A DNA stretch of 64,000 nucleotides, taken from assembly GCF_007828035.1 (NCBI RefSeq), contig NZ_VITV01000003.1, positions 434,001-498,000 on the forward strand. The letters are read 5' to 3'. A model generated the notes under the pieces. It did not search any database. It had not been told where the DNA came from and saw only the letters and a list, made by a program, of their open reading frames with translations. Position numbers and translations under genes: made by a program. The stretch's first letter is position 1. Every line of letters starts with the position of its first letter. Source of the DNA: Nitrospirillum amazonense. GTDB lineage: Bacteria > Pseudomonadota > Alphaproteobacteria > Azospirillales > Azospirillaceae. Shown here one piece after another: positions 47,216-57,922 of the stretch.

Positions 47216-47904
47216 GCACGCCCCCCCTAGTGAGTACGCCCATGACCGCCGACGCCCCGTCCCCCGCCCTGCCCCCCTACATGCACCGCCGCGGCCTGAT
47301 GCTGGTGCTGTCGTCGCCGTCCGGCGCCGGCAAGACCACCATCGCCCGCCGTCTGCTGGAGCAGGACGATGAGCTGACCATGTCGGTCTCCGCCACCACC
47401 CGCGCCAAGCGGCCGGGCGAGGTGGCCGGCGTGGACTACCACTTCACCAGCCTCACCGAGTTCGACCTGATGGTGAACCAGGGCAAGCTGCTGGAATACG
47501 CCAAGGTCTTCGACAACTACTACGGCACCCCGCGCGAGCCGGTGGAGCAGGCGCTGGCCGGCGGCCGCGACGTGCTGTTCGACATCGACTGGCAGGGCAC
47601 GCAGCAGCTGAAGGAAAAGGCCCGCGACGATCTGGTCAGCATCTTCATCCTGCCGCCGTCGGCCCGCGAACTGGAACGCCGCCTGACTAGCCGCGCCCAG
47701 GACAGCCAGGCCGAGATCGCCAAGCGCATGAGCAAGGCGGCCAACGAGATGAGCCACTGGGCCGAGTACGACTACGTCATCATCAACAACGACGTGGACA
47801 GCTCCGTCGCCAAGGCCCACGCCATCCTGACCGCCGAACGCCTGGTGCGCCGCCGCCAGGTGGGCCTGTCGGAGTTCGTGAAGGGCCTGCAGGCGGGGGT
47901 GTGA
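47212..47904 (+). CDS. gmk: Guanylate kinase
   Basis: A 230-residue GMP kinase. After a 25-residue polar start, MLVLSSPSGAGKTTIARRLL contains the P-loop. SATTRAKRPGEVAGVDYHF is the GMP-binding motif, VDYHFTSLTEFDLMV and YYGTPREPVEQALAGGRDVL continue the domain, and FDIDWQGTQQLKEKA and RRLTSRAQDSQAEIAKRM form the lid. ATG at 47212 overlaps the yicC stop. A TTG or ATG further inside could also serve (for example the codon before HRRG). Converges on the radical SAM gene, four bases away. Confidence 0.95.
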   Translation: MSTPPLVSTPMTADAPSPALPPYMHRRGLMLVLSSPSGAGKTTIARRLLEQDDELTMSVSATTRAKRPGEVAGVDYHFTSLTEFDLMVNQGKLLEYAKVFDNYYGTPREPVEQALAGGRDVLFDIDWQGTQQLKEKARDDLVSIFILPPSARELERRLTSRAQDSQAEIAKRMSKAANEMSHWAEYDYVIINNDVDSSVAKAHAILTAERLVRRRQVGLSEFVKGLQAGV

Positions 47905-47908
47905 GCCC

Positions 47909-49399
47909 TTACTCCGCCACGCTCGCCGCCCGCACCCCCGCCAGGAAGCGTTTGGCCTGATCGATCAGGGCGCGGCGCCGGGCGGTGTCCTCCGCGTGGC
48001 GGGCGGCCTCGGCGGCCACGTCTGAGCCGCAATGGGGGCAGGTCTCTTCATGCGGCCAGATGTACTGGTCGCAGCCCCGGCAGACGTCCAGCTTCGGCGG
48101 GGTGGTGCCGCCGCCCGCCGCGCGTTCGCGGGGGTGGATGTGTACCTGGGCCGGGTTGTGCGCCGGCAGGGGTGGGGCGTCCGTCACGCCCGGGATGGCC
48201 TCGGTGATCAGGGCGAATTCACCGATGGCGAAGCTTTCCGGCGGCGCCTCCTTCACCTTCACCACCCGCTCGCGCAGGCCGTGCTTGGCCAGGTCCAGCA
48301 CCCGGTGGTGGCAATAGGGGTTGTTGCCCCGGCGGCCCAGCAGCGATTCGGATGTCCAGGTGCAACCGGCGCGGCAGGCGTCGGCGTAGTAGCAGGTGCG
48401 GCAATAGCCCCACATCTCCTCCACCGAGCGCAGGCGGCCGAAGCTGATGCGCTCCGTATGGCGCCAGATGTCCTCTACCGTCATGTCGCGCACATGGCCG
48501 GCGGAATAGAGCGAGGTGGCCAGCGAGGGGCAGCCCTTGATGGTGCCGTCGGCCTCGATGCCGATGGTGGTCTGGCCGGCCGCGCAGCCGGTCCAGTGCA
48601 TGGTCTCGTCGCCATAGCCGCGCCACATGCGCTCATAGGGGCCGAAATAGCCGATGTTGTTGCCCACGATCATCAGCAGCCCGCGCTCCACCCCCTCCTG
48701 GTACAGGCGGGCCAGCAGCGGCATGACGTCGATCAGCTGATAGGGCTGCAACAGCAGGTCGGGGTTGTCGACGGCGTTGCCCATGGCCACGGTCAGCTGG
48801 ATCTGCCAATGGGTGGCACCCGCTTCGATGATGCGGTCCATCAGGTCCGGCAGATGGGCCGGCGTCTCCGGCCCGATCTGGGTGTTGACCGACACGTCCA
48901 GGCCCAGCACCTTGGCCCGGCGCAGCGCGCTGATGGCCTGGTCGTAGGAGCCGGGGACACCGCGCACCCGGTCGTGCAACTCCGGCAGGCCGTCGATGGA
49001 GACGCCCAATCCCTGCAGGCCCGCCTCCACCGCCTGGTCCAGGCGGGCGTCTGTCAGGTTGCGGGCGCCGGTCTGGATGGCGGTGCGCATACCATGCTCG
49101 CGGCAGCGTCGCACGATGTCGATCCAGTCGCGGCGCAGATACGCCTCCCCCCCGATTAGGGTCATCTCCCGCGTGCCGAGGGCCGCCAGCTGGTCCACCA
49201 GGTCCAGCGCCTCCGCCGTCGTCAGCTCATCGGCGCGCGGCCGGCCGGCGCGGGAGCCGCAGTGCTGGCACTTCAGGTTGCAGGCCAGCGTGATTTCCCA
49301 CACCACATGCACCGGCACCAGGTTGTGGTGGTCCTCCATTCGGCGGAAGCGGACGGGCGCCTCCTGGGATGGTGGCAGGGCGGACGCGCTGGTGTCCAT
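47909..49399 (-). CDS. Radical SAM/SPASM peptide maturase with C-terminal zinc ribbon
   Basis: A 496-residue radical SAM enzyme. The cluster-binding CxxxCxxC is at Cys40, Cys44 and Cys47 (EITLACNLKCQHCGSR), followed by MTLIGGEAYLR and GLGVSIDGLPELHDRVRG. The SPASM half has GCAAGQTTIGIEADGTIKGC and CRTCYYADACRAGC, then CHHRVLDLAKHGLRERV, giving cysteines for auxiliary clusters. Unusually, a four-cysteine ribbon follows at Cys440, 443, 454 and 457 (CRGCDQYIWPHEETCPHCGS), then a basic helix. Three DUF1843-like peptide genes lie immediately upstream on the same strand, and the GDL motif they share is, as I recall, used to name a family of peptide-linked SPASM maturases. I therefore infer that it modifies those peptides. 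The ATG at 49399 has AAGGA upstream; modification chemistry is unknown. Confidence 0.88.
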   Translation of the reverse strand: MDTSASALPPSQEAPVRFRRMEDHHNLVPVHVVWEITLACNLKCQHCGSRAGRPRADELTTAEALDLVDQLAALGTREMTLIGGEAYLRRDWIDIVRRCREHGMRTAIQTGARNLTDARLDQAVEAGLQGLGVSIDGLPELHDRVRGVPGSYDQAISALRRAKVLGLDVSVNTQIGPETPAHLPDLMDRIIEAGATHWQIQLTVAMGNAVDNPDLLLQPYQLIDVMPLLARLYQEGVERGLLMIVGNNIGYFGPYERMWRGYGDETMHWTGCAAGQTTIGIEADGTIKGCPSLATSLYSAGHVRDMTVEDIWRHTERISFGRLRSVEEMWGYCRTCYYADACRAGCTWTSESLLGRRGNNPYCHHRVLDLAKHGLRERVVKVKEAPPESFAIGEFALITEAIPGVTDAPPLPAHNPAQVHIHPRERAAGGGTTPPKLDVCRGCDQYIWPHEETCPHCGSDVAAEAARHAEDTARRRALIDQAKRFLAGVRAASVAE

Positions 49400-49477
49400 G
49401 GGGCGGGTTCCTTGAAAAATAGGCGGGAAAGCGGCCGGCACCCGAAAGCGCCGGCCGGCCTCAAGACGGCACCGGGC

Positions 49478-49660
49478 TCAGGGCTTGCGTGCCTCGGCCT
49501 TGGCGATCTCCAGCTTCAGGTGCGTCAGCAGGGTGGGGACGTCGCCGTACTGCCGCACATGCGCCTCGGCCTCGGCGGCCAGCTTCTTCAGCTCCGCCAG
49601 GTCGCCCTTGGCGATGGCGTCGGTGATGGCAACGCCGTAAAGGACGTGAAGGGATGACAT
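49478..49660 (-). CDS. DUF1843-like peptide A (putative maturase substrate)
   Basis: A 60-residue peptide, third in transcription order and nearest the radical SAM gene (78 bases). It begins MSSLHVLYGVAITDAIAKGD and continues with the shared pattern GDL-x-ELKKL, a helical AEAEAH segment, QYGDVPTLLTHLK and a Lys/Glu-rich end (IAKAEARKP). There is no Cys, no signal peptide and no double-Gly leader. A strong GGGAGG precedes the ATG. The YGVAI-T and GDL positions are conserved among all three peptides. Predicted to be two helices around a YGD turn. Confidence 0.85.
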   Translation of the reverse strand: MSSLHVLYGVAITDAIAKGDLAELKKLAAEAEAHVRQYGDVPTLLTHLKLEIAKAEARKP

Positions 49661-49689
49661 GGTTTTCCTCCCGGGTTTGGCGCTTGGGA

Positions 49690-49869
49690 TTAGTGCTTGC
49701 CGGCCTCGGCCTTGGCGATTTCCACCTTCAGCAGCTGCAGCACGGTGGCGACGTCGCCGTATTCCTGCAGGTGCTTCTCGGCCTCGGCGTGCAGGCTCTT
49801 CAGGTGCGCCAGGTCGCCCTTGGCGATGGCCTGGGTGGCGGCGACGGCGTAAAGGGGAATGTGGCTCAT
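49690..49869 (-). CDS. DUF1843-like peptide B (putative maturase substrate)
   Basis: A 59-residue peptide, second of the three. It reads MSHIPLYAVAATQAIAKGDL, then AHLKSLHAEAEKHLQEYGDV, and ends in IAKAEAGKH. It is the most different at the N-terminus: the conserved Y-G-V-A-I becomes Y-A-V-A-A, while T, AIA-K-GDL, AE-x-H, YGD and IAKAEA are retained. GAGGG lies just upstream of the ATG. It is shorter than most small-gene cutoffs and would easily be missed. Confidence 0.83.
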   Translation of the reverse strand: MSHIPLYAVAATQAIAKGDLAHLKSLHAEAEKHLQEYGDVATVLQLLKVEIAKAEAGKH

Positions 49870-49929
49870 GATATTTCCCTCATAAGTTGTGGTTTCGGAT
49901 ATGAAAAGGCCCCGTCCCGGCTGGCGGGA

Positions 49930-50112
49930 TCAGGGCGTCTTGCCGGCCTCGAGCTTGGCGATGGCCGCCTTCAGGTGCGTCAGCAGCGTCGGGATATCGC
50001 CGTAGCGCTGGACATGGTCCTCGGCCAGGGCCTTGGCCCGCTTCATTTCCTCCAGGTCGCCGCTCGCGATGGCCTGGGTGATGGCAACGCCATAGGGCTG
50101 GATGATCGTCAT
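49930..50112 (-). CDS. DUF1843-like peptide C (putative maturase substrate)
   Basis: A 60-residue peptide, first in transcription order. It begins MTIIQPYGVAITQAIASGDL and ends with IAKLEAGKTP. I chose the ATG at 50112, which has GTGGGGA directly upstream, over a GTG four codons earlier that overlaps this ribosome site. It differs from A and B in the first helix (EEMKRAKALAEDHVQ) but keeps the YGDIPTLLTHLK segment exactly as in A apart from V/I. Three paralogues with separate ribosome sites imply roughly equal translation. Confidence 0.84.
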   Translation of the reverse strand: MTIIQPYGVAITQAIASGDLEEMKRAKALAEDHVQRYGDIPTLLTHLKAAIAKLEAGKTP

Positions 50113-50394
50113 TGTTTTCCCCACTGTTTTGAAAGGGCCACTGTTTTCGAAGGGTCGCGGAAGGCGCGCGGGTGCGACCGCCCCGCCCGGGGGCGGGGAC
50201 CTGACATCATCGAATGGTCAAAAACAGCACGGTCCCTGCGGACCGGGGGGCGGGTCCAGCGTCTGGGCGCCGCCTCCCGAGCGGCAGGATGGTCAGGCCA
50301 CGGCTTCGTTGTCTTGGCCGAACTTTTCTGGCCCGAGGCCGCCCGGGAGTCAACTTAAATGATTGCAATATGCAGTTAATACAACTTTATGGAA
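50113..50394. other. Leader/promoter region of the DUF1843-radical SAM operon
   Basis: No gene seen in 282 bases. Two GC-rich inverted repeats occur: CCCCGCCC-GG-GGGCGGGG at about 50180-50197 and GGTCC-CTGC-GGACC at about 50232-50245. An AT-rich stretch at 50355-50390, near the MATE stop, is the most likely promoter region for the minus-strand operon. No clear terminator for the MATE gene was found, so read-through is possible. Confidence 0.5.
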
Positions 50395-51819
50395 TCACTC
50401 CCGCCCCGGCCGCCAGATGGCGCCGCTGAGGGTGGCGGCAACACACAGCGCGGCGGAGGCCAGGGATGCCGCGGCCACCAGGCTGAACAAAATGTCGAGG
50501 CCGGCGCCCAAACCCACCGCCAGCCACCCCAACCCCGCCGCGACAATCAGGCGCAGCGTACCCGCCAGGAAAGCCCACAGGGGTCGGCCACCGCCCTGAG
50601 AGGCGAAGCCAAGGATGAAGGTCAGGCCCACAGCGCCATAAACCGGCCCCACCGTGCGCAGGTAATGGGCGCCATGGGCCAACACGGCGGGGTCGTGGCT
50701 GAACAGGTCAACCCAGGCGGACGGCCACAGCGCCACGGCCAAGCCAATCATCTCCGTCACCGCGGCCCCCATCAGGGCGCCGATCCAGGCGACACGGCGC
50801 GCTCGGGCCTGGTTGCCCGCTCCCATGGCTGTGCCCACCAAGGTCAGCACCGCCGTACCCAGGCCGAACAGCAGCGGGATCAGCAGGTAGTCGAGGCGAG
50901 AGCCCATGCCGAAGCCGGCCAGCGCCTCCGTCCCGAAGCGGCCGACGGCGCCGGTCACCAGGAGGGTGATCAGGTTCAGTTGCAAGGCGCTGAGGGCCGA
51001 GACGATGCCCACGCCCAGGATGTCCCGGAACAGCCGCCCCTCCAGCGGCACCCGGCGCAGGACCAGGCCCGACCGGCCGCGCACCATATAGGCCAGCAGC
51101 ACCAGCGCCGCCACGGTGTAATAGCCGCTGACCGCCATACCGGCGCCGGCGACACCGAAGCCGTGAATGGGCCCGATGCCGAAGATCAGGAAGGGCGACA
51201 GCGGGATCATGACCGCCGCCCCCACCAGGGTGACCAGCGCCGGCACCCGCACATTGCCGATGCCGCGCAGCACGGCCGACATGAGGTTGATGATCCAGAC
51301 CGGAATGGCGCCGGCGAACAGCCAGCCGGAATAGGACAGCGCCGCGTCCAGCGCCCCGCCGGTGCCGCCCAGCGTTCGATACAGCGCCGGCCCGCCCAGC
51401 CGCAGGGCCAGGGTGAAGACCAGGCCGAAGGCGATGGCCAGGACCAGGGCGTGGAACACCAGGGCGTTGGCATCGCGCACCCGTCCCGCCCCCATGGCAC
51501 GTGATACCGCCGCCGCCACGCCGCCGCCGATACCGCCGGCCGCCACCATGGTCATCAGCATGGACACCGGCAACACCAGGGCCGCCCCCACCAGGGCGTC
51601 CGTGCCCAGCGCGCTGACATAATACGTCTCCGCCACGCCGACGGCCGTCTGGATGACCAGCACCACGATGGTGGGCAGGGCCAGACGCAGCATGGTCGGC
51701 ACGATCGGCTCGTGCAGCAGGGCGTGGCGGGCGGGGGGCACCGGCTTGGCCTCCACCCGGGCGCCTTCCCCGGCCCCGGATAAGGTCTCCGCCGGCGCCG
51801 TGCCGATGTCGGTGGTCAT
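50395..51819 (-). CDS. MATE-family multidrug/sodium efflux transporter
   Basis: A 474-residue MATE transporter with 12 predicted membrane segments in two similar halves. PTMLRLALPTIVVLVIQTAV and VGVAETYYVSALGTDALVGA open the first half, with the usual G-x-A-Y-T-x-S-L-G pattern in a variant form. GFGMGSRLDYLLIPLLFGLG and ALVGTAMGAGN-like sequence mark the second. The ATG at 51819 was preferred to one in the upstream operator. It is divergent from a MarR regulator. Substrate unknown; export of a drug or a metabolite is likely. It is upstream of the DUF1843 operon on the same strand, but a functional link is only a possibility. Confidence 0.93.
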   Translation of the reverse strand: MTTDIGTAPAETLSGAGEGARVEAKPVPPARHALLHEPIVPTMLRLALPTIVVLVIQTAVGVAETYYVSALGTDALVGAALVLPVSMLMTMVAAGGIGGGVAAAVSRAMGAGRVRDANALVFHALVLAIAFGLVFTLALRLGGPALYRTLGGTGGALDAALSYSGWLFAGAIPVWIINLMSAVLRGIGNVRVPALVTLVGAAVMIPLSPFLIFGIGPIHGFGVAGAGMAVSGYYTVAALVLLAYMVRGRSGLVLRRVPLEGRLFRDILGVGIVSALSALQLNLITLLVTGAVGRFGTEALAGFGMGSRLDYLLIPLLFGLGTAVLTLVGTAMGAGNQARARRVAWIGALMGAAVTEMIGLAVALWPSAWVDLFSHDPAVLAHGAHYLRTVGPVYGAVGLTFILGFASQGGGRPLWAFLAGTLRLIVAAGLGWLAVGLGAGLDILFSLVAAASLASAALCVAATLSGAIWRPGRE

Positions 51820-51851
51820 GATTCTCGTCCCCGTCTGGATGAAATAGGCGG

Positions 51852-51875
51852 ATATGCTCTTAAATAGAAGCATAT
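51852..51875. promoter_or_regulatory. MarR operator in the MATE-marR divergent promoter
   Basis: Inverted repeat ATATGCT-N10-AGCATAT at 51852-51875, AT-rich, lying between the two divergent starts (51819 and 51934). This is the expected place for autoregulation by the adjacent MarR protein. Confidence 0.72.
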
Positions 51876-51933
51876 ACTCCTATCTGGCGCGGTGCGCCAG
51901 CGCCTGATAAAACAGCGGCGGAAGGAGAGCGGA

Positions 51934-52371
51934 ATGAGTTTCGACCAGCAGCGCGACGGCGTCGCCCATTGCAACTGCGGCGCCCTACGACGGGCGGCGC
52001 GGCGGATGACCAATTTCTATGACGCCAAGCTGGCGCCTGCCGGTCTGCGCATAACGCAGTTCTCGATGCTGGCGATGGTGTACGAGGCCGGCACGCTGTC
52101 GGTGAACGAGATGGCGGCGCGTCTGGATCTGGACCGCACCACCACCGGCAAGAATTTGCGCCCGCTGGAGCGGGAGGGCCTGATCCAGACCACCCCCTGC
52201 CCCACCGACCGGCGCAGCCATGAGATTACCCTGACCGACAAGGGCCGCGAGGCCCTGCGCGCCGGCACCCCCCTATGGCGGGAAGCCCAGCGGGAATTCG
52301 AGGCGGCCAATGGCGAGGACGAGACGGCCGCCCTGCGCCAAACACTGGGCGGCCTGAGCATCCCAATCTGA
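51934..52371 (+). CDS. MarR-family regulator with Cys-rich N-terminus
   Basis: A 145-residue winged-helix regulator. The N-terminus contains HCNCGALRRAARRMTNFYD; the two cysteines one residue apart are typical of a MarR subgroup and could sense oxidants. The DNA-binding part is SVNEMAARLDLDRTTTGKNL followed by RPLEREGLIQTTPCPTDRRS. A strong GGAAGGAG lies before the ATG. Divergent from the MATE gene, which it probably represses. Confidence 0.9.
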   Translation: MSFDQQRDGVAHCNCGALRRAARRMTNFYDAKLAPAGLRITQFSMLAMVYEAGTLSVNEMAARLDLDRTTTGKNLRPLEREGLIQTTPCPTDRRSHEITLTDKGREALRAGTPLWREAQREFEAANGEDETAALRQTLGGLSIPI

Positions 52372-52380
52372 CCGGCCCGC

Positions 52381-53262
52381 CTAGAACGAGACGCGGCCGG
52401 TGAAGACCCAGGCGTGGTCCAGGGTCGGGGTCAGCGCCGGCTCCCGCTGCAGGCTGGGCGAAACGGCGAACTGGTAACCGAAGCCGAAGTTGGCCTTGGA
52501 ATGGCCGCCCAGCGGGAAGCGGCCGAAGATGATACCAGGGGTCAGCAGCACCTGGTTCTTGCCGTCGCGCAGGCCGCCGGACCAGTAGGTATCGTTCACC
52601 TCCAGCTCCGGCCAGAAATAGTCGTCCAGGTGGTACTGGAAGGTGACGTTGGTGGCCACCGCCGTGCCGATGGTGTTCTCATGCGCCATGGGGATGGCCA
52701 CGCCCAGGGTGCCCTGCACGTCGAAGCGGCCGAAGCCCTTGCCGGCGGCCAGCGTCGGCGTCACCAGCCAGGCGTCGTTGGTGAAGGCCTTGATGCCGGT
52801 GGGCGCCTGGAAGCCCAGGAAGGCCGTGACGATGTAGTCGCCTTGCGCCGCATTGGCGGACAGCAGGCGCTGCTTCACCAGCAGCACGGGGTCATCCCCG
52901 AAGCCCTGCACCGGCTTGACGTTGCTGCGCACCTGATAGGGCGGGATGTTCAGCACCACCTCGGTGGTGGCGGAGGGGATCAATTCCAGACCTTTGCCGC
53001 CGCCATAGTTGCGAACCATGGCGCCGGTGCCCTGGTACTGGTTGGTCTGGTCGAAGCGGAATTCCTGCTCCAGCCGCGGGGTCACCGTGACCAGGGGTGT
53101 CACCCAGCTGGGCTGGGTCGACTGGGCTTGGTCCACGCGGGTGTACCAATTGTCGAAGTAATCGCTGATGGCATCGGTGCCTGCTGCATGCGCCGAGCCA
53201 GCCAGCGCGCCTAAGACAAGCAAACTTGACACCACAGCGCCGACGGCGGTGTGACGGATCAT
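52381..53262 (-). CDS. Outer-membrane beta-barrel protein
   Basis: A 293-residue exported protein. The signal peptide ends near residue 26 (GALAGSAHAAG). The mature chain has alternating beta-strand patterns, many aromatic residues at strand ends, and a C-terminal VFTGRVSF with terminal Phe, the signal for outer-membrane insertion. Segments such as VTPRLEQEFRFDQTNQYQG and LLTPGIIFGRFPLGGHSKA resemble the family of transporters/porin-like proteins found beside aromatic degradation genes (MetA/SphX-like), but I cannot name it. Converges on the marR gene. Confidence 0.68.
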   Translation of the reverse strand: MIRHTAVGAVVSSLLVLGALAGSAHAAGTDAISDYFDNWYTRVDQAQSTQPSWVTPLVTVTPRLEQEFRFDQTNQYQGTGAMVRNYGGGKGLELIPSATTEVVLNIPPYQVRSNVKPVQGFGDDPVLLVKQRLLSANAAQGDYIVTAFLGFQAPTGIKAFTNDAWLVTPTLAAGKGFGRFDVQGTLGVAIPMAHENTIGTAVATNVTFQYHLDDYFWPELEVNDTYWSGGLRDGKNQVLLTPGIIFGRFPLGGHSKANFGFGYQFAVSPSLQREPALTPTLDHAWVFTGRVSF

Positions 53263-53344
53263 GATGAGGACTTCCTACGGGATTTTCGTTATATTTCCCC
53301 GTATACATCGCCCTCAGCCGATGACCGATTAAAATACTTTTTAA

Positions 53345-54283
53345 TCAGGCGCTGAGCCGCGCCATCCTCTGGAAGGCCTGGGGCGGCTGGCCAAAGGCGC
53401 GCAGGAAAGCGCGGCGCATGCGCTCACGATCGCCAAAGCCGGTCTCGCGCACGATGATCTCGATGGGGTGGCGCCCCTCCTCCATCAGCACGCGCGCGGC
53501 CTCCAGCCGCAAGTTCTCCACCGCTTTGGCCGGCGACTGGCCGGTTTCGGCATGGAAGGCGCGGCTGAACTGCCGGGGGCTGAGGTTCGCCACCTCCGCC
53601 AGCCGCTCCACCGACAGATCCGCCGTCAGGTTCTCCCGCGCATAGCGCAGCGCCTTCTGGATGCGGTCCGACCGGGGCTCCAGTTCCAGCAGGGCGGAGA
53701 ACTGGGACTGCCCGCCCGGACGGCGGTGATAGACCACCATCTTGCGCGCCACGGCCCGCGATATCTCCACGCCCAGGTCAGCCTCCACCAGGGCCAGCGA
53801 CAGGTCGATCGCGGCGGTCATGCCGGCGGAGGTCCAGATGGGTCCGTCCTGGATGAAGATGCAGTCCTCATCCATACGCACCGCGGGAAAATCCCGCTGC
53901 AGCGTGCGAGCATAGACCCAGTGGGTGGTGGCCCGCCGGCCCTCCAACAGGCCGGCCTCAGCCAGGATAAAGGCGCCGGTACAAACACTGGCCGTGCGGC
54001 GGGAAACACGGGCAGCGTCCCGGACCAGGTCCACCAGCCCAGGCGACGTCGGCGTGACCTCCATCTGCCCGGCCACCATCAGCGTATCATAGGCCAACTC
54101 GTCCGGGGCGCGGCTGTCGACGGCCACCCCGGCGGAGCTGACGACCAGGCCGCCCGTCTCCGACACCAGGTGCACATCATAGATGGCGCGCCCGGCGATG
54201 ACGTTCGCCACCTCGAATACGGTGACCACTACCAGGTCCAGAATCTGGAAACCGGGGAAGACAACGAGACCAACGCGCCGCAT
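53345..54283 (-). CDS. GlxA-family regulator (DJ-1/PfpI domain plus AraC HTH)
   Basis: A 312-residue regulator. Residues 1-170 form a DJ-1/PfpI-like domain starting RRVGLVVFPGFQILDLVVVT and including the elbow cysteine in ASVCTGAFILAEAGLL followed by ATTHW. Residues about 205-305 contain two AraC-type HTHs (LSVERLAEVANLSPRQFSRA, FHAETGQSPAKAVENLRLEA, VRETGFGDRERMRRAFLRAF). The ATG at 54283 has GGAGG; a TTG five codons upstream is part of that site. It is divergent from the SDR gene at 54433, its likely target. Confidence 0.92.
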   Translation of the reverse strand: MRRVGLVVFPGFQILDLVVVTVFEVANVIAGRAIYDVHLVSETGGLVVSSAGVAVDSRAPDELAYDTLMVAGQMEVTPTSPGLVDLVRDAARVSRRTASVCTGAFILAEAGLLEGRRATTHWVYARTLQRDFPAVRMDEDCIFIQDGPIWTSAGMTAAIDLSLALVEADLGVEISRAVARKMVVYHRRPGGQSQFSALLELEPRSDRIQKALRYARENLTADLSVERLAEVANLSPRQFSRAFHAETGQSPAKAVENLRLEAARVLMEEGRHPIEIIVRETGFGDRERMRRAFLRAFGQPPQAFQRMARLSA

Positions 54284-54432
54284 GGCGACCTCCAACACAC
54301 TGCCGGCAACACCCTGCCGAATATGATGTCCTAAAAGGTGGCATCAATGACATTCAGGCCACGACCGTGCGCTCGTATTCTCCCCTTGTCAACGCCGGCG
54401 CCCCGCCGGCCCATACACAAGGGAACCGGATC

Positions 54433-55239
54433 ATGAGCACCATTTCTTCCTCCAAGGGCACCGCCGTCGTCACCGGCGCCTCCTCCGGCATCGGCGCCAT
54501 CTACGCCGACCGCCTGGCCCGCCGCGGCTATGACCTCATCCTGGTGGCGCGCAACGCCGCCCGGCTGGAGAGCCACGCCCAGCGCCTGGCGGCCGAGACC
54601 GGGCGCAAAGTGGAGGTGCTGGCGGCCGACCTGACCAAGCCGGCCGACCTGCGCGCCGTCGAAGCCCGCCTGCGGGAAGACCGCAGCATCACCGCCCTCG
54701 TCAATAATGCCGGCGTGGGGGCAACCGCCCCGCTGCTGGAGGGCAACGTGGACGCCATGGAGGCGATGATCCAGTTGAACGTCACGGCCCTGACCCGCCT
54801 GACCTACGCCGCGGTCCCCGGTCTGGTGGCGCGGGGTGGCGGCCTGGTCATCAACATCGCCTCCGTCGTTGGCATCGTGCCGGAGCTGATGAACGGCACC
54901 TACGGCGGCACCAAGGCCTTCGTCGTGGCATTCACTCAATCTCTGCATCATGAGCTGGCGGGCAAGGGCCTCCGTGTCCAGGCCGTGCTGCCCGGGGCCA
55001 CGCGGACGGAATTCTGGGACGTGGCCGGCGTGCCGGCCGACAACCTCCCGCAGGAATGGGTGATGTCGGCGGAGGAGATGGTGGATGCGTCCCTCGTCGG
55101 CCTGGACCAGGGCGAGCTGATCACCATCCCGGCCCTGCCTGACCCGGCCGACTGGCAGGCCTATGAAGACGCCCGCCAGAAGCTGAGGCCCAACCTGTCC
55201 CACTCCAGCGCCGCCGCCCGCCTGAAGCCGGCCGCGTAA
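54433..55239 (+). CDS. Short-chain dehydrogenase/reductase
   Basis: A 268-residue SDR. AVVTGASSGIGAIYADRLAR at residues 11-30 binds NAD(P), DLILVARNAARLESHAQRLA follows with the Arg that favours NADP, VNNAGVGATAPLLEG is the NNAG motif, and the catalytic Ser and Tyr-Lys lie in NIASVVGIVPELMNGTYGGTK. The ATG at 54433 has AGGGA upstream. GlxA-controlled SDRs of this type are common in proteobacteria; the substrate is unknown. Confidence 0.92.
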   Translation: MSTISSSKGTAVVTGASSGIGAIYADRLARRGYDLILVARNAARLESHAQRLAAETGRKVEVLAADLTKPADLRAVEARLREDRSITALVNNAGVGATAPLLEGNVDAMEAMIQLNVTALTRLTYAAVPGLVARGGGLVINIASVVGIVPELMNGTYGGTKAFVVAFTQSLHHELAGKGLRVQAVLPGATRTEFWDVAGVPADNLPQEWVMSAEEMVDASLVGLDQGELITIPALPDPADWQAYEDARQKLRPNLSHSSAAARLKPAA

Positions 55240-55256
55240 GTTTAGCGTACGAAATG

Positions 55257-55290
55257 AAACGGGCCGCTCCATCGCCGGGGCGGCCCGTTT
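55257..55290. terminator. Rho-independent terminator between convergent SDR and PBP1A genes
   Basis: Perfect arms AAACGGGCCGC (55257-55267) and GCGGCCCGTTT (55280-55290), followed by GTT on the plus strand and CATTTCG on the minus strand. It lies between the two stops and may serve both. Confidence 0.8.
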
Positions 55291-55309
55291 GTTCACACCT
55301 GAGGCATAC

Positions 55310-57763
<2,454 letters not shown>

Positions 57764-57922
57764 GGAACCGACCGACACCCGCAGGCGATAAGACCGAAAG
57801 ACGGCGGCACCCTAGCAGGAAGCGCCCGCCCTGTCGCCGTCCGGGCGGCGGCGGCGCGCATGCCCCAGGCGCACGACTGGCGGCGACAGCCTGTCGCGCC
57901 GAGTGTGGCTTATTTGCGGGCC

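Noticed and set aside
47212-47904. gmk or yicC as part of the radical SAM cluster
   Set aside because: They are on the opposite strand, form their own widespread pair, and only converge on the radical SAM gene.
50395-51819. MATE transporter as dedicated exporter of the DUF1843 product
   Set aside because: It is paired with its own divergent MarR and operator, and is separated by 282 bases with promoter-like sequence; the link remains a possibility but is not supported.
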